NCBI RefSeq assembly: GCF_021117295.1 | Contig: NZ_CP088247.1 | Coordinates: 1,327,501 to 1,391,500, forward strand | Length of the DNA: 64,000 nt | Source of the DNA: Methylorubrum sp. B1-46 | Lineage (GTDB): Bacteria; Pseudomonadota; Alphaproteobacteria; Rhizobiales; Beijerinckiaceae | Direction: 5' to 3' | Shown: piece by piece, positions 41,873-51,838 of the stretch | How positions within the stretch are numbered: the stretch's first letter is position 1 | How the letters are laid out: every line of letters begins with the position of its first letter | The notes under the pieces: generated by a model | The model's input: only the letters and a program-made list of their open reading frames with translations | Told to the model about the DNA's origin: nothing | The model's database searches: none | Program-made: the position numbers and the translations under genes

Positions 41873-42027
41873 ATCTCCCCTAGACAACCCACACCCTCCA
41901 GGATCGGCCTCCGTCCACCGGCCAGAGAGGCCGACACGAGCTCGCATCCGTCCACCGGGTTTAACCTACGATGGCTATACGGGTTGCTGTGCGACGCGGT
42001 CGCGCCCCTCAGCCGAGCTTAGGCCTC

Positions 42028-44523
42028 TCACTCCGCCTGGAAGTCCTGCAGCGGCGCCTCTACCGTGCAGGTCACACCCTCCGGCGGATACTCCATCGAT
42101 AGGGTGCCCCCGATCTGTCCGGTCAGCCCCCGTTCGATCAAGCGCGTCCCGAAGCCCTTGCGGGATGGCGGCGCGACCCAAGGTCCCCCGCGTTCGCGCC
42201 AGGAGAGCCTCAGCATTTGCCCCTTCTCGGCCGGGTACACCGACCAAGACAAAGTGACCCGACCGCTCGGGAGGGAGAGGGCGCCGTACTTGACGGCGTT
42301 CGTTGTCATCTCGTGGAGCATCAGCGCCAGCGAGAGCGCTGCCTTTCCGCTAATTTCGACCTCGGGTCCAGTGATCTCCACCCGTTCCGATGCAGCCTCC
42401 AGGACGCCGATGCCCTCACGAACCACCGCGGCAAGCGGGGCGCGCTCGGCCGCCCCGCCGAGCAAGATGTCGTGCGCCTTGCCCAGGGCGATCAGTCGCT
42501 TCACCAGCACCTCGCGCGAGGTCTCGATGTCGGTGGCGCCCCGCAGGGTCTGTGTCACGATGGCTTGCACCATCGAGAACAGGTTCTTCATTCGGTGCGA
42601 GAGCTCGTGGTTGAGCAGGCGTTGCCGCTCCTCGGCTCGCAGGCGCGCGACACCGACCTCAACCCGGTCCGCCACGGCGCGCATGAAGGCCAGCTCCTGC
42701 TCCGTCCAGGTCCGCGGCACGTTGTCGTGCACGAAGAAGAGGGCGACGTTGCTGCCGCGTTCGCGCAGGGGAATATCGACGAAGGCTGCCACGCCGATGG
42801 CTTGAAGCGCTGGCGCATGAGAGGCCGTGCGAGGGTCGGTGGTCACGTCGTAGACCACCAGCGGTTTGCCCAGCTTGAAACCGTGATGAAAGTCGCCGTA
42901 GTCAGCGAAGCGGTGGTCACCGGCGATGCTCGTCTGTCCGGGTGCCGTCCAGTCCGGCTCGACGCTCACATGCTCGCCCGTCGCGTCGAGCCGACCGAAG
43001 CCGGCTCGACTGGCGCCGAGAGCCGTGCCGGCGACCTCGGCCGCCAGCTGCGTCACCCCGGGAACATCGGTGAGATCGCGTAGCCGATCGCCCAGTTCCA
43101 GCAGCACCGTCTTGTACCGCTCGCTCTCGGCAAGGGCGACTCGCTCGGTTCGCTGTTCGGTGACGTCGCGCGCCACGCCGACGAAGCGGATCGGTTGGCC
43201 AACTTCGTCGTATTCAAGCTCGCCCTTGCGGGCGATCCAGCGTAGCTCGCCCGTGTCCGGCCGGTGGATGCGATACTCCACGTCGCGCGGAGCCTTTCCG
43301 CTTCGCCGCGTTTCCGCGGTCGAGATGAGGTGCACATCTTCGGGGATGATGAGTTGCTCGAAGGCCGTGGAGGGGTAGCTGTCGCGCGGCGGCAGTCCGT
43401 AGAGGCGGCAGAACTCGGGCGTGGCGTGCAAAATTCCGTCGAGGCCTATGGAGAACACGCCGACGCCGCCGGCCTCCTGCGCCCGCCGCAACCGGGTCTC
43501 GGCCTCGCGCCGCGCGGCGGCCTCGCCCACCTCGGCCAGCCCGGCCGACACGGTGCCGGCGAGAACCTGGGCGAGCTTGAGGTCCATGGTTGTGAAGGCG
43601 CCGCGCCGGCTCGACTGCAGCTTCAGCACCCCAACCGCCTCGCCGGCACGTCTGACCGGCACCAGGACGCAGGAGCGCAGGCGAAGGGTGGCGACGAGGT
43701 CGTGCTTGACCCGAGGGTCCTTCAGCACGTCAGGCACGAGGATCGGCTCGCCGGATAGCAGGCAGGCGCCCGCGAGGCTGGCGCGCAGCGGCACCCGCAA
43801 GCCGGTGTGAGGGACGAGCGCACCCCTGGTGGCGCGATAGACCAGTTCCTCGTCCTCGCGCATCTCGATGACGGCACCTTCGGCGTGGGGGACAGCCTCC
43901 ATCGCGCCCGCAACCAGGGCGTCGAGCATGACCGCGAGATCGCCCCTGGCGCCCAACATGGCAGCTTGGGTTCGAATGAGTTCCTCGCCCTGCGCGAGTA
44001 GGCGCCGCTCGCCGCCGAGCATGCGGCGCAGTTCCAACTGCGCCATGACCTGGCCAGCAAGCGCCCGCAGAGACTCGGCCTGGCGCTCGGTCAGGCCCCC
44101 GGGTCGGGGCTCCATGTCGATGACGCAGAGGCTACCCAGAGCCTTGCCATCCGGTGTCCGGAGGGGCGCGCCGGCATAGAAGCGGATGCTTGGGCCGCCT
44201 GTCACCAAGGGATTGTCCCGCGTCCGCGGATCCAGCGTCAGGTCGGGGATGACGAGGAGACCCGGCTCGGCCATTGCGTGGACGCAAACGGACGCGTTGA
44301 GGTCGGTCCCGCACTCGGGAAAGCCGATCTTCGCCTTGAACCATTGCCGATCGCCGGCGACGAAGCTCACCAGGGCGGCGGATGTCTCGCAGATGTTGCG
44401 GGCAAGCAAGACGACGTCGTCGAACCCCTTTTCCGGAGCCGTGTCGAGGATGTCGTAGGCATCCAAGATGGCGAGCCGGGCCGGATCATGGACGTCGGCA
44501 GGGGAAGCTTCGAGCACGGTCAT
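42028..44523 (-). CDS. GAF/PAS multi-sensor HWE histidine kinase
   Basis: 831 residues from ATG 44523 (MTVLEASPADVHDPAR). GAF1 about 5-165 (FDDVVLLARNICETSAALVSFV), GAF2 about 190-350 (VPHAEGAVIEMREDEELVYR), PAS about 365-480 (HATPEFCRLYGLP...FVGVARDVTEQRTE), GAF3 about 485-630 (RAGFGRLDATGEHVSVEPDW), then an HWE kinase. That kinase has NHELSHRMKNLFSMVQAI (phospho-His), LMLHEMTTNAVKYGAL and WRERGGPWV (WxE). No transmembrane segment. GAF3 is similar to the GAF of the 44768-48754 kinase. Likely a cytosolic integrator of several small-molecule or redox cues; its regulator is unidentified. Confidence 0.9.
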   Translation of the reverse strand: MTVLEASPADVHDPARLAILDAYDILDTAPEKGFDDVVLLARNICETSAALVSFVAGDRQWFKAKIGFPECGTDLNASVCVHAMAEPGLLVIPDLTLDPRTRDNPLVTGGPSIRFYAGAPLRTPDGKALGSLCVIDMEPRPGGLTERQAESLRALAGQVMAQLELRRMLGGERRLLAQGEELIRTQAAMLGARGDLAVMLDALVAGAMEAVPHAEGAVIEMREDEELVYRATRGALVPHTGLRVPLRASLAGACLLSGEPILVPDVLKDPRVKHDLVATLRLRSCVLVPVRRAGEAVGVLKLQSSRRGAFTTMDLKLAQVLAGTVSAGLAEVGEAAARREAETRLRRAQEAGGVGVFSIGLDGILHATPEFCRLYGLPPRDSYPSTAFEQLIIPEDVHLISTAETRRSGKAPRDVEYRIHRPDTGELRWIARKGELEYDEVGQPIRFVGVARDVTEQRTERVALAESERYKTVLLELGDRLRDLTDVPGVTQLAAEVAGTALGASRAGFGRLDATGEHVSVEPDWTAPGQTSIAGDHRFADYGDFHHGFKLGKPLVVYDVTTDPRTASHAPALQAIGVAAFVDIPLRERGSNVALFFVHDNVPRTWTEQELAFMRAVADRVEVGVARLRAEERQRLLNHELSHRMKNLFSMVQAIVTQTLRGATDIETSREVLVKRLIALGKAHDILLGGAAERAPLAAVVREGIGVLEAASERVEITGPEVEISGKAALSLALMLHEMTTNAVKYGALSLPSGRVTLSWSVYPAEKGQMLRLSWRERGGPWVAPPSRKGFGTRLIERGLTGQIGGTLSMEYPPEGVTCTVEAPLQDFQAE

Positions 44524-44767
44524 CGGCGGGTTGGCGGTAAGGGGCTTCGGCAGGCTTGCCGAGCGCGGCGGAGCGCGGGGTGGACACCCGTGCGCCATGC
44601 CGGACGCCGGAAGCCGGCCGACCGCGAACGAATCACGCTTGCATAGCGCATAACGGCTGTTTGGTGCAGCTTACCCGCCCGCCAAGGTTACCGATGCGGC
44701 TTCCGGATGGAGCCATTCAGGAGGAGCCCCATCGGTCCGAGCCGTTCGGGCGGCGCGGTGCCGAGGG

Positions 44768-47700
44768 TCAGGACGCCGCGATGAGTTCCTTGATGCGCGA
44801 GGCGAGTGCCTCCATGACGAACGGCTTGGTCAGCACGGCCATGCCGGGCTCCAGATGGCCGTTGCCGACCGCAGCGTTCTCGGCGTAGCCGGTGATGAAC
44901 AGAACCTTCAGGTCCGGACGGCCGACCCGTGCGGCGTCCGCCATTTGCCGTCCATTCATGCCGCCGGGCAGGCCCACGTCGGTCACTAGCAGGTCGATCC
45001 GCACGTCCGATTGCAGCACCTTCATGCCGGCGACGCTATCAGCCGCCTCGATGGCGGTGTAGCCCAAGTCCTCCAGCACTTCGGTCACCAGCATGCGCAC
45101 GGTCGGCTCATCATCGACGATCAGCACCGTCTCGCCCTGCCCAGCGCGCGGCGCGGCGGCGAGGTCCGGTATGCTCTCGGCGCCCTCTGCGACCCCGTCA
45201 TGACGAGGCAGGTAGATGCACATCGTGGTGCCCTGGCCTACCTCTGAGTAGATGCGCACCTGCCCACCCGACTGCCGGGCGAAGCCGTAGATCATGGAAA
45301 GGCCGAGTCCGGTGCCCTGGCCGGTCGGCTTTGTCGTGAAGAACGGGTCGAAGGCGCGCGCGATGACCTCGGGCGTCATGCCGGTGCCCGTGTCGGATAC
45401 GCAGAGCGACAGGTACTGCCCTGGGGGCAGGTCCCGCTCCCGGGCAGCGCGTTCGTCGAGCCACTTGTTGGCGGTCTCGATGGTGATGCGCCCACCGTTC
45501 GGCATCGCGTCGCGGGCGTTGATGCACAGGTTCAGAAGCGCGTTCTCCAACTGCGGCGGGTCGACCAACGCCGGCCACAGGCCCGCGGCCCCGACCACCT
45601 CGATGTGGATCGCCGGGCCGACCGTGCGCCGGATCAGCTCCTCCATGCCGTGGGTAAGCGCGTTCACGTCGGTCGGCTTCGGATCGAGTGTCTGGCGCCG
45701 CGAAAAGGCCAGCAACCGATGGGTCAGGGCCGCAGCCCTCTTCGAGGCACCCTGGGCGGCAGTCATGTAGCGGTCTAGATCCGTCAGCCGTCCCTGGGCG
45801 AGTCGGGTCTGCATCAGCTCCAGCGAACCAGATATGCCAGCGAGCAGGTTGTTGAAGTCATGGGCGATGCCGCCGGTGAGCTGGCCGACCGCCTCCATCT
45901 TCTGCGACTGCCGCAGGGCCTCCTCGGCATTGGCGAGCGCTTCGGCGGCTTCCTTCTCGACTTGGACGTCGCGCCCGACCGCGTGGATGTAGTCCTCGTC
46001 CGGCACCGCCGTCCACGACAGCCAGCGGTAGCTGCCGTCCTTGTGCTGGTAGCGGTTCTCGAAGCGCGGGATGACCGTCCCGGCCGAGAGGTCGCCCGCG
46101 GCCGCTGCGGTGGAGGTCGCGTCGTCGGGATGGACGAACTCCATGAAGGAGCGCCCGATCAGTTCGTCCTCGCTCCAGCCGAACTGCGCGGTCCAGGCCG
46201 GGTTGACCGCCACGATGGTCGCGTCGAAGCGCGCCACCAGCATCACGTCTGAGGACAGGCGCCACATGCGGTCGCGATCGCGCGTGCGCTCCTCGACCTG
46301 CTGTTCCAAGTTGCCGGCCAGCCGCGCCAACTCGGCGACGACGCGCTTCTGGTCGTCGATGTCGGTGTTGGTGCCGACCCAGCGCGTGATACGCCCGGCA
46401 GCGTCGCGTACGGGCTCGCCCCGCGCCAGGAACCAGCGGTAGGCGCCGTCGGCGCGGCGCAGCCGATACTCGGTCTCGTAGATGGTTTCGGTCGCGCGGG
46501 CCCCGCCCCAGGCGGCCGACGTCGGTCCGACGTCGTCCTGGTGGACAATGCTGGCCCAAGCATCCGGACCGAGCAGGCTTCCTGTCGGCTCGCCGCAATA
46601 GGCGTAGAACTGGTCGTTGAACCAGTACAGCGCGCCGTCGGGGTATGCGGCCCATACTTGGTTCGGGATGGCCTGCGCGAAGACCCGGAACTGCTCCTCG
46701 CTCTCGCGCCGGCTCGCCTCGGCGCGGTAACGCTCGATGGCCGCTCGGGTACGCTCGGCGATGTCGCGGATGAAGACGAGCTTGTCCGGCCGCCAATCCC
46801 GCACGTTGCGGTCATGCAGGAAGAACACCGCCACGACGCGACCGTGCTCCATCACCGGCACGTTGATCAGGGCCCGGACGCCGATGCTGAGGAGCGGCCC
46901 CGGATTTCCGGCGGTCCGCAGGTCGGTGGTCACGTCCGGGATGATGATCTCGCGGCCTTGTTCCAGGCCAGCATGGACCTCGCCGTAGTCGTCGAAGCGG
47001 TGACGGCCTGCTACACTAGCAACACCGGGCGCCGTCCAGTCCCGCTCAATCTCGATGTGCTCCAGCGCTTCGTCGACCGTGCCGTACCCGGCCCGATCCA
47101 GGCCGAGGGTTCGCGCCATGATCTCTGCACCGACCGCCGCCATCTCGGCGGTGTCGGCGCAGGCCTGCAGCCTGTCCCCGAACGCGATCAGCGCATCCCG
47201 GAACGACTCCTGCCGTCGGCGTTCGGTAAGATCGCGGGTGACGGTGCCGTAGCCAGTGACCGCCCCCCCCGCGTCGCGGACAGGGAAGAGGGTGTAGTGG
47301 ACGGGGACCGGAACGCCGGTCACGAAGTTGCGGAAGGCGAGGTCACCCTCCCAGAAACCGGTCTCGCGAACCGCCGGGAGCACCTGCCCGAGCACCGTCG
47401 GGCGGTCGCTCGGCTCAAAGAAGTCAGCCACCTCGTAGCGGCGGGCTTCCTCCAAGTTGGCAAGCCCGACGAGCCTACGGCCGGCTTCGTTCAGGAACTC
47501 GGCCTTGCCGTCAAGGCCCGCGATGCCGATGAAGTCGCTCGACTGCTCGACGAGGGCGGCCAGCCGACGCAGCTGCGCCTCGGCATCGCGGGGCTCGGTG
47601 ATGTCGCGGACTGTGCCCACGAAGCGCACGGGCTTGCCGTCACGGTAGACGGTGTTGCCCTTGGCGGCGACCGTGCGCTCGACCCCGTCGCTGCGCCCGA

Positions 47701-48754
47701 TGACACGGTATTCGATGTCGAAGCCCTCGGGCGAGCCGATGGCCGCCTGGACGGCTTGATGGGCCCGCTCGCGGTCGTCCAGGTGCACGCCGGGCAGGAA
47801 GGCGTCCTCGTACGAGACAGGGTCGTCCGCCGACAGCCCGAACAGGGCGCGGGTGCGCGCGTCCCAGGTCAGCGCGCCGGTCACGAGGTCATAGTCGTAT
47901 ATGCCCGTACCGGATCCTTCGAGCGCCAGCCTGAGGCGGTCCTCGGCCTCTTGCAGGTCGGCCTGCGCCTGCTGGCGCTCGGCGATGTCGGTGCCCATGA
48001 CGAAGAAGCCGTCCACGGTCCCGTCCTCGGTCCGGCATGGGAGGAAGCGGATTTCCGATTGCCGGAACGTGCCGTCCCGGTACGGCATGGGCGCGTCGAA
48101 GGTGACTTCTTCGCCGGCCAGCGCCCGCGCCATGTAGGAGAGCCGTTCCGCGTAGACCTCCTCCCCAAGGATATCCCGGACCTTCCGGCCGAGGATCTCG
48201 CTCGCGGGCCGTCCGAACCAAGTCTCGTAGTGCCGGTTCGCGAACCGGTAGACGTGGTCCTCGTCGATGAAGGAGATCAGCACCGGCAGCGCGTCAGTGA
48301 CGACTTGCAACTCGTTCCGGACGCGGCGGGCCTCGCCTTCCCGCGCCCTAGCCTCGGTACGGTCGCGCAGGATCTTGAGAAAGCCCAGGTTGGCACCGTC
48401 GCGGCCACGCAACAGCATGAGTTCGCCGCTGGCCCAAAAGCGGGAGCCGTCCCTGCGCAGGTACCAACGCTCGTCGGCCGCACGTCCGGTCTCGATGGTG
48501 TGGCGCATCTCCGCCGCCGGCTGGCCCGCGGCGCGGTCCTCCGGGGTGAAGAAGATCGCGGAGGGCTGCCCGAGCACCTCCTCGGCCGGCCAACCCAGGA
48601 TGCGCTCGGCGCCTGGGTTCCAGGCGGTGATCCGTCCCGTGGGGTCGGTAGCGATGACGGCGAAGTCGACGGTACTGTCGAAGATGGCTTGGCAGTGAGC
48701 CTCGTATCGGGGAGTGGCTTCGTCGAGCTGGCGCAGCTTCGTCGCCTCACACAC
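44768..48754 (-). CDS. Very large multi-PAS/GAF hybrid histidine kinase with receiver
   Basis: About 1328 residues from GTG 48754; a TTG at 48943 would add 63 low-complexity residues, so the start is uncertain. Domains in order: four PAS/PAC units (about 20-510), GAF (about 520-670), two more PAS (about 690-940), and HisKA with GGIAHDFNNLLAGISG (phospho-His). Then come HATPase_c (NLCINARDAMPNGG, VSDTGTGM, GTGLGLSMIYGFARQSGG) and a C-terminal receiver (TVLIVDDEPTVRMLV, Asp in LLVTDVGLPGG, Lys in LTKPF). A self-contained phosphorelay whose kinase core is closely related to that at 56236-59109. No membrane helix. Confidence 0.9.
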   Translation of the reverse strand: MCEATKLRQLDEATPRYEAHCQAIFDSTVDFAVIATDPTGRITAWNPGAERILGWPAEEVLGQPSAIFFTPEDRAAGQPAAEMRHTIETGRAADERWYLRRDGSRFWASGELMLLRGRDGANLGFLKILRDRTEARAREGEARRVRNELQVVTDALPVLISFIDEDHVYRFANRHYETWFGRPASEILGRKVRDILGEEVYAERLSYMARALAGEEVTFDAPMPYRDGTFRQSEIRFLPCRTEDGTVDGFFVMGTDIAERQQAQADLQEAEDRLRLALEGSGTGIYDYDLVTGALTWDARTRALFGLSADDPVSYEDAFLPGVHLDDRERAHQAVQAAIGSPEGFDIEYRVIGRSDGVERTVAAKGNTVYRDGKPVRFVGTVRDITEPRDAEAQLRRLAALVEQSSDFIGIAGLDGKAEFLNEAGRRLVGLANLEEARRYEVADFFEPSDRPTVLGQVLPAVRETGFWEGDLAFRNFVTGVPVPVHYTLFPVRDAGGAVTGYGTVTRDLTERRRQESFRDALIAFGDRLQACADTAEMAAVGAEIMARTLGLDRAGYGTVDEALEHIEIERDWTAPGVASVAGRHRFDDYGEVHAGLEQGREIIIPDVTTDLRTAGNPGPLLSIGVRALINVPVMEHGRVVAVFFLHDRNVRDWRPDKLVFIRDIAERTRAAIERYRAEASRRESEEQFRVFAQAIPNQVWAAYPDGALYWFNDQFYAYCGEPTGSLLGPDAWASIVHQDDVGPTSAAWGGARATETIYETEYRLRRADGAYRWFLARGEPVRDAAGRITRWVGTNTDIDDQKRVVAELARLAGNLEQQVEERTRDRDRMWRLSSDVMLVARFDATIVAVNPAWTAQFGWSEDELIGRSFMEFVHPDDATSTAAAAGDLSAGTVIPRFENRYQHKDGSYRWLSWTAVPDEDYIHAVGRDVQVEKEAAEALANAEEALRQSQKMEAVGQLTGGIAHDFNNLLAGISGSLELMQTRLAQGRLTDLDRYMTAAQGASKRAAALTHRLLAFSRRQTLDPKPTDVNALTHGMEELIRRTVGPAIHIEVVGAAGLWPALVDPPQLENALLNLCINARDAMPNGGRITIETANKWLDERAARERDLPPGQYLSLCVSDTGTGMTPEVIARAFDPFFTTKPTGQGTGLGLSMIYGFARQSGGQVRIYSEVGQGTTMCIYLPRHDGVAEGAESIPDLAAAPRAGQGETVLIVDDEPTVRMLVTEVLEDLGYTAIEAADSVAGMKVLQSDVRIDLLVTDVGLPGGMNGRQMADAARVGRPDLKVLFITGYAENAAVGNGHLEPGMAVLTKPFVMEALASRIKELIAAS

Positions 48755-49034
48755 GGTCGGCGCCTGCGGCTTGGACGCGTCGGCGGCGTGCGTGTACCGT
48801 CGGGACCGCTGGCCGGTCGGATCGAGTATCGGACATGACGGGGGACGTGTCCGGAACGGGTGGTGCTCTGCGGTCCAACTCGAAGAAAGGCCTTCTCGCT
48901 CGGGATGGCCGGCCGGCGTAGGCCGTGCCGGCCGGCTACGCAATCGCCGCGGACACGATTGTTCTACCAGATCATCGGGGTCCGGGCTCCCGCGGGCGAG
49001 CCCGGACCCCGGCTGCGGCTACCGTCGAGTTGGC

Positions 49035-49430
49035 TCAGGCCGGGATGACGTCCACGATCTCGTAGGTATCGGGGTCGATGTTGACGATATCGTCGCACAC
49101 CAGGATGAAGCGGTAGCTTTGGTAGGCCGGCACCAAGCTGATCACCGCCGCCGGGAGTGGGTGCAGGGTCACGGAGCGTGGGATCGCGGTTCAGACACTA
49201 AGGCTGAAGTTCACGTTGTCGACACGGCTGACGCCGGAGCGCGTGATCGACTGGCGGAACTCGGTGCGCTTGGTCGTGTCGAGCCGGCTCACCGCTCCGC
49301 GAGCTTCGCCGCGGCTGGCACCAGCCCCGCCATGTTCGCCTCGGACCCCGGTCTCGCCGCGACCGCCGCGCTCGCCGGTCCGCTCCGAGGCGCCGTCACG
49401 CCCGCCGCTGCGTTCGCCCGCCCGACACAC
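49035..49430 (-). pseudogene. DUF1236-like exported protein gene with internal stop
   Basis: The minus-strand frame reads VSRLDTTKRTEFRQSI, GVSRVDNVNFSLSV, then TGA (49191-49193), then TAIPRSVTLHPLPAAVI, VPAYQSYRFILVCDDIV and NIDPDTYEIVDVIPA to the stop at 49035. DUF1236 proteins continue through this point with a Gly (V-G-T-x-x-P-R-S), so a GGA to TGA change is the simplest explanation. The upstream part is Gly/Arg/Glu-rich low complexity; the signal peptide is not evident. Probably a recent nonsense pseudogene. Confidence 0.6.
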
Positions 49431-49651
49431 GCTCGCCGGGCCACGGGCGGAAGGGACGCGGTGCGTAGCTTGGGGTTTTTGAGGCCGGGCAGGCGTGCGA
49501 GCGGCCGCTTTGAGTATCTCACCCTTCCCAACAGCCTCGGTTCCTGGAAGGCCCCGGAGCTTCAGGCCGCTTCCGCGGTGGCGTAACGTCGGCGGTGTCG
49601 GAGGTAGTCGACGTCATGGCGGTCGGCGAGCCGGCCAGGCGTGGGCTACCG

Positions 49652-51397
49652 TCAGGCCGCCACGCCGAGTCTCCCTTCGAGGGCCGGGTGGCGCAGGCCG
49701 GCGCGGACGTCGAGCCCCGCCGTGCCGCCCTCGCTCCACGCGACCGCCGCCGGCGTGCGCCCCCCATCGGCCGTCTCAAACTCGACCGCCTCGCCGGGCG
49801 CAAGTTGCGGGGCGCCCGCGATGCGGGCGCCGTGGGAGGAGACCTCCGCGAGGCGCACCGAATGCCGCCGCCCCCGCACGTGCAGGAAGGCCGCCTCGTC
49901 GACGGTGCCCCGAACCGTGCCGCGGCGCTCCTCCAGGTCGGTCGTGACCCGCTGCACGAACTGGGTCACCGAACGCGCGAGGTCGGCCGCGACCGCCTTG
50001 AGGGACTCGGACGCGGACAGGGCGCTGTCGGCGTGCCGCTGCGTCTCCAAGGTGGCCTGCGAGACCGAGACGGCTCCGGCGTGCGCCTCGGAACTGCCCT
50101 GGGCGACCTGCGCCACGGTGCGGGAGATCTCCTGCGTCGCCGCCCGCTGCTGATCGACCGACACGGCAATCGACGTGGTCAAAGCGTTCACCTCCTGCGT
50201 GGCCGAGGCCATCGCGTGGACGGAGCCGACGGTGCGCCGCGTCGAGGCCTGGATGGCCTCCACCTGGGACACGATCTCGTCGGCCGCCCGCATGGTCTGG
50301 CCCGACAGCGCCTTCACCTCCGAGGCCACAACCGCGAAGCCGCGGCCGGCGGCGCCGGCGCGTGCCGCCTCGATGGTGGCGTTGAGCGCCAGGAGGTTGG
50401 TCTGATCGGCCACCGACTTGATCAGGCCCATGACGGTGCCGATGCGGTCGGCTACGACGGCGAGCTGCTCGACCTCCTCGTTCGTGGTCCGCGCGATCTC
50501 GGTCATGCGCGCGATGAGCTGGCTCGCCCGCTCCGTCTGGCCGGCGATGTCGGAGATGGAGGCGCTGAGTTCCTCGGCCCCCGCCGAGACCGAGAGCACG
50601 TTCTGCGCCGTCGCCGACGCCGTGGCCTCGGAAGCGGCCGCCTGACGGCTCGAATGCTCGGCGACGCCGCTGAGGGCGAGCGCAGTCTCGCGCATGCCGC
50701 CGGTCTCGCGTTCGACCGTGCGCTCGATCTCGACGAGGGCGTCGCGGAACTTGGCGACGACCTCGCCGAGGCGGCGCTGGCGGTGGGCCTCCAGGTTACG
50801 GTTCTGGCCGGCCTCCGCCTCGGCGCGGCGCTGCGCCAACACGCTGTCGGCGGCCTGCCGGGTGGCCGCCTCGGCGGAGGCTAGCGCCTTAGCGAGCTGG
50901 CGGGCAGCCAGCACCAGGGCGGCGGCCTCGGTGACGAGGACGACGGCATGCAGCACGACGCGCAGGTACTCGGCCCCGTTCGGGAACACGGCGGCCGGGT
51001 AGAGTACGTTCAACGCGAGGTGGTGGACGGCCACGACGCCGGCCGCCACGAGGACGGACGACCAGCAGCACCAGCCGGCGGCGACCGCGAGGGCGGCGAA
51101 GAAGACCATGTGCAGGTCGATCTGCAGGTGCGTGCCCGAGGCGGCCAGCACCAGCAGGCCGACCAGCATCATCATGGCGGCCGACGAGAGGTGGCGCGTG
51201 ATGGCCGCCGCCCCGTGCCGGCGGGCGGCGGCGAGGGTCGCGCCGGGCAGGAGGACCGCGAGGACCGTCACGAGCACGGGCATAACGTCCCGCCACCAGG
51301 CGAATGCCGTGACGATGGCGGCGAGCACGCCGAGCGCGCCGAGCATCACCGGCAGGAAGGCGAGGCGAAGGCGGTCGAGGCTGCTGCTGTCGGTCAT
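49652..51397 (-). CDS. Methyl-accepting chemotaxis protein with C-terminal PilZ-like domain
   Basis: 581 residues from ATG 51397 ([14 protein letters not shown]). Four to six transmembrane helices fill residues about 15-195 ([65 protein letters not shown]), with little periplasmic sequence. No HAMP is seen. The signalling hairpin contains [29 protein letters not shown]. Residues about 490-581 look like PilZ: RRHSVR (RxxxR) and EVSSHGA (near the D/NxSxxG motif), so cyclic-di-GMP may bind. This would link chemotaxis to cyclic-di-GMP. The start overlaps the preceding gene by 4 bp. Confidence 0.88.
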   Translation of the reverse strand: MTDSSSLDRLRLAFLPVMLGALGVLAAIVTAFAWWRDVMPVLVTVLAVLLPGATLAAARRHGAAAITRHLSSAAMMMLVGLLVLAASGTHLQIDLHMVFFAALAVAAGWCCWSSVLVAAGVVAVHHLALNVLYPAAVFPNGAEYLRVVLHAVVLVTEAAALVLAARQLAKALASAEAATRQAADSVLAQRRAEAEAGQNRNLEAHRQRRLGEVVAKFRDALVEIERTVERETGGMRETALALSGVAEHSSRQAAASEATASATAQNVLSVSAGAEELSASISDIAGQTERASQLIARMTEIARTTNEEVEQLAVVADRIGTVMGLIKSVADQTNLLALNATIEAARAGAAGRGFAVVASEVKALSGQTMRAADEIVSQVEAIQASTRRTVGSVHAMASATQEVNALTTSIAVSVDQQRAATQEISRTVAQVAQGSSEAHAGAVSVSQATLETQRHADSALSASESLKAVAADLARSVTQFVQRVTTDLEERRGTVRGTVDEAAFLHVRGRRHSVRLAEVSSHGARIAGAPQLAPGEAVEFETADGGRTPAAVAWSEGGTAGLDVRAGLRHPALEGRLGVAA

Positions 51398-51768
51398 GAT
51401 GGGGATGATCCGGTGAGGATTGGGGGAGACCGGTAGCCCGGGAAGCAGGCGCCCAGGGGCCCGGCGGCGAGGACGAGGAAGGCGCCGGCCCGGCGCAGGT
51501 CGGCGGCGGCGTCGCGCCCGGAGGCATCGAGCACCGCGACGTGCCCGCCGGTGGAGAGCCACAGGATGGAGGCGCCCGAGGCGGCGACGGCCTTGGGGAT
51601 TGGGGCGTCGGGGAAGAGGGTGAGGACCGCGACGGGCTCGCCGGGGCGTGGCGCGAGGGCGAGGGCGACCGGGGCGAGGCCGCAGCCGGCGACCAGGGCG
51701 CATGTCAAAGCGGCGACCCGGAGCGGCGGGAGCGTCGTGGACGTGTCTCGTGTCATGCGCCCCTTCAT
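51394..51768 (-). CDS. Small exported or anchored hypothetical protein
   Basis: 124 residues from ATG 51768, or 120 from ATG 51756. A signal-like segment ([23 protein letters not shown]) is followed by a short domain, [38 protein letters not shown] and on to GACFPG. The stop overlaps the chemoreceptor start (ATGA), so it is the first gene of a two-gene operon. The family is unknown to me; a periplasmic input protein for the receptor is conceivable. Confidence 0.6.
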   Translation of the reverse strand: MKGRMTRDTSTTLPPLRVAALTCALVAGCGLAPVALALAPRPGEPVAVLTLFPDAPIPKAVAASGASILWLSTGGHVAVLDASGRDAAADLRRAGAFLVLAAGPLGACFPGYRSPPILTGSSPS

Positions 51769-51838
51769 GCCCGCCCCCGTCCAAGCCGACCCGACACCCT
51801 TATGCGGGCGAGATCGACGCTCGCCCCCGCCCACAGGC

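Noticed and set aside
46541..48838. Long plus-strand frame opposite the multi-PAS hybrid kinase (765 codons)
   Set aside because: Shadow of the kinase gene; composition and lack of domains match an antisense artefact of third-position GC.
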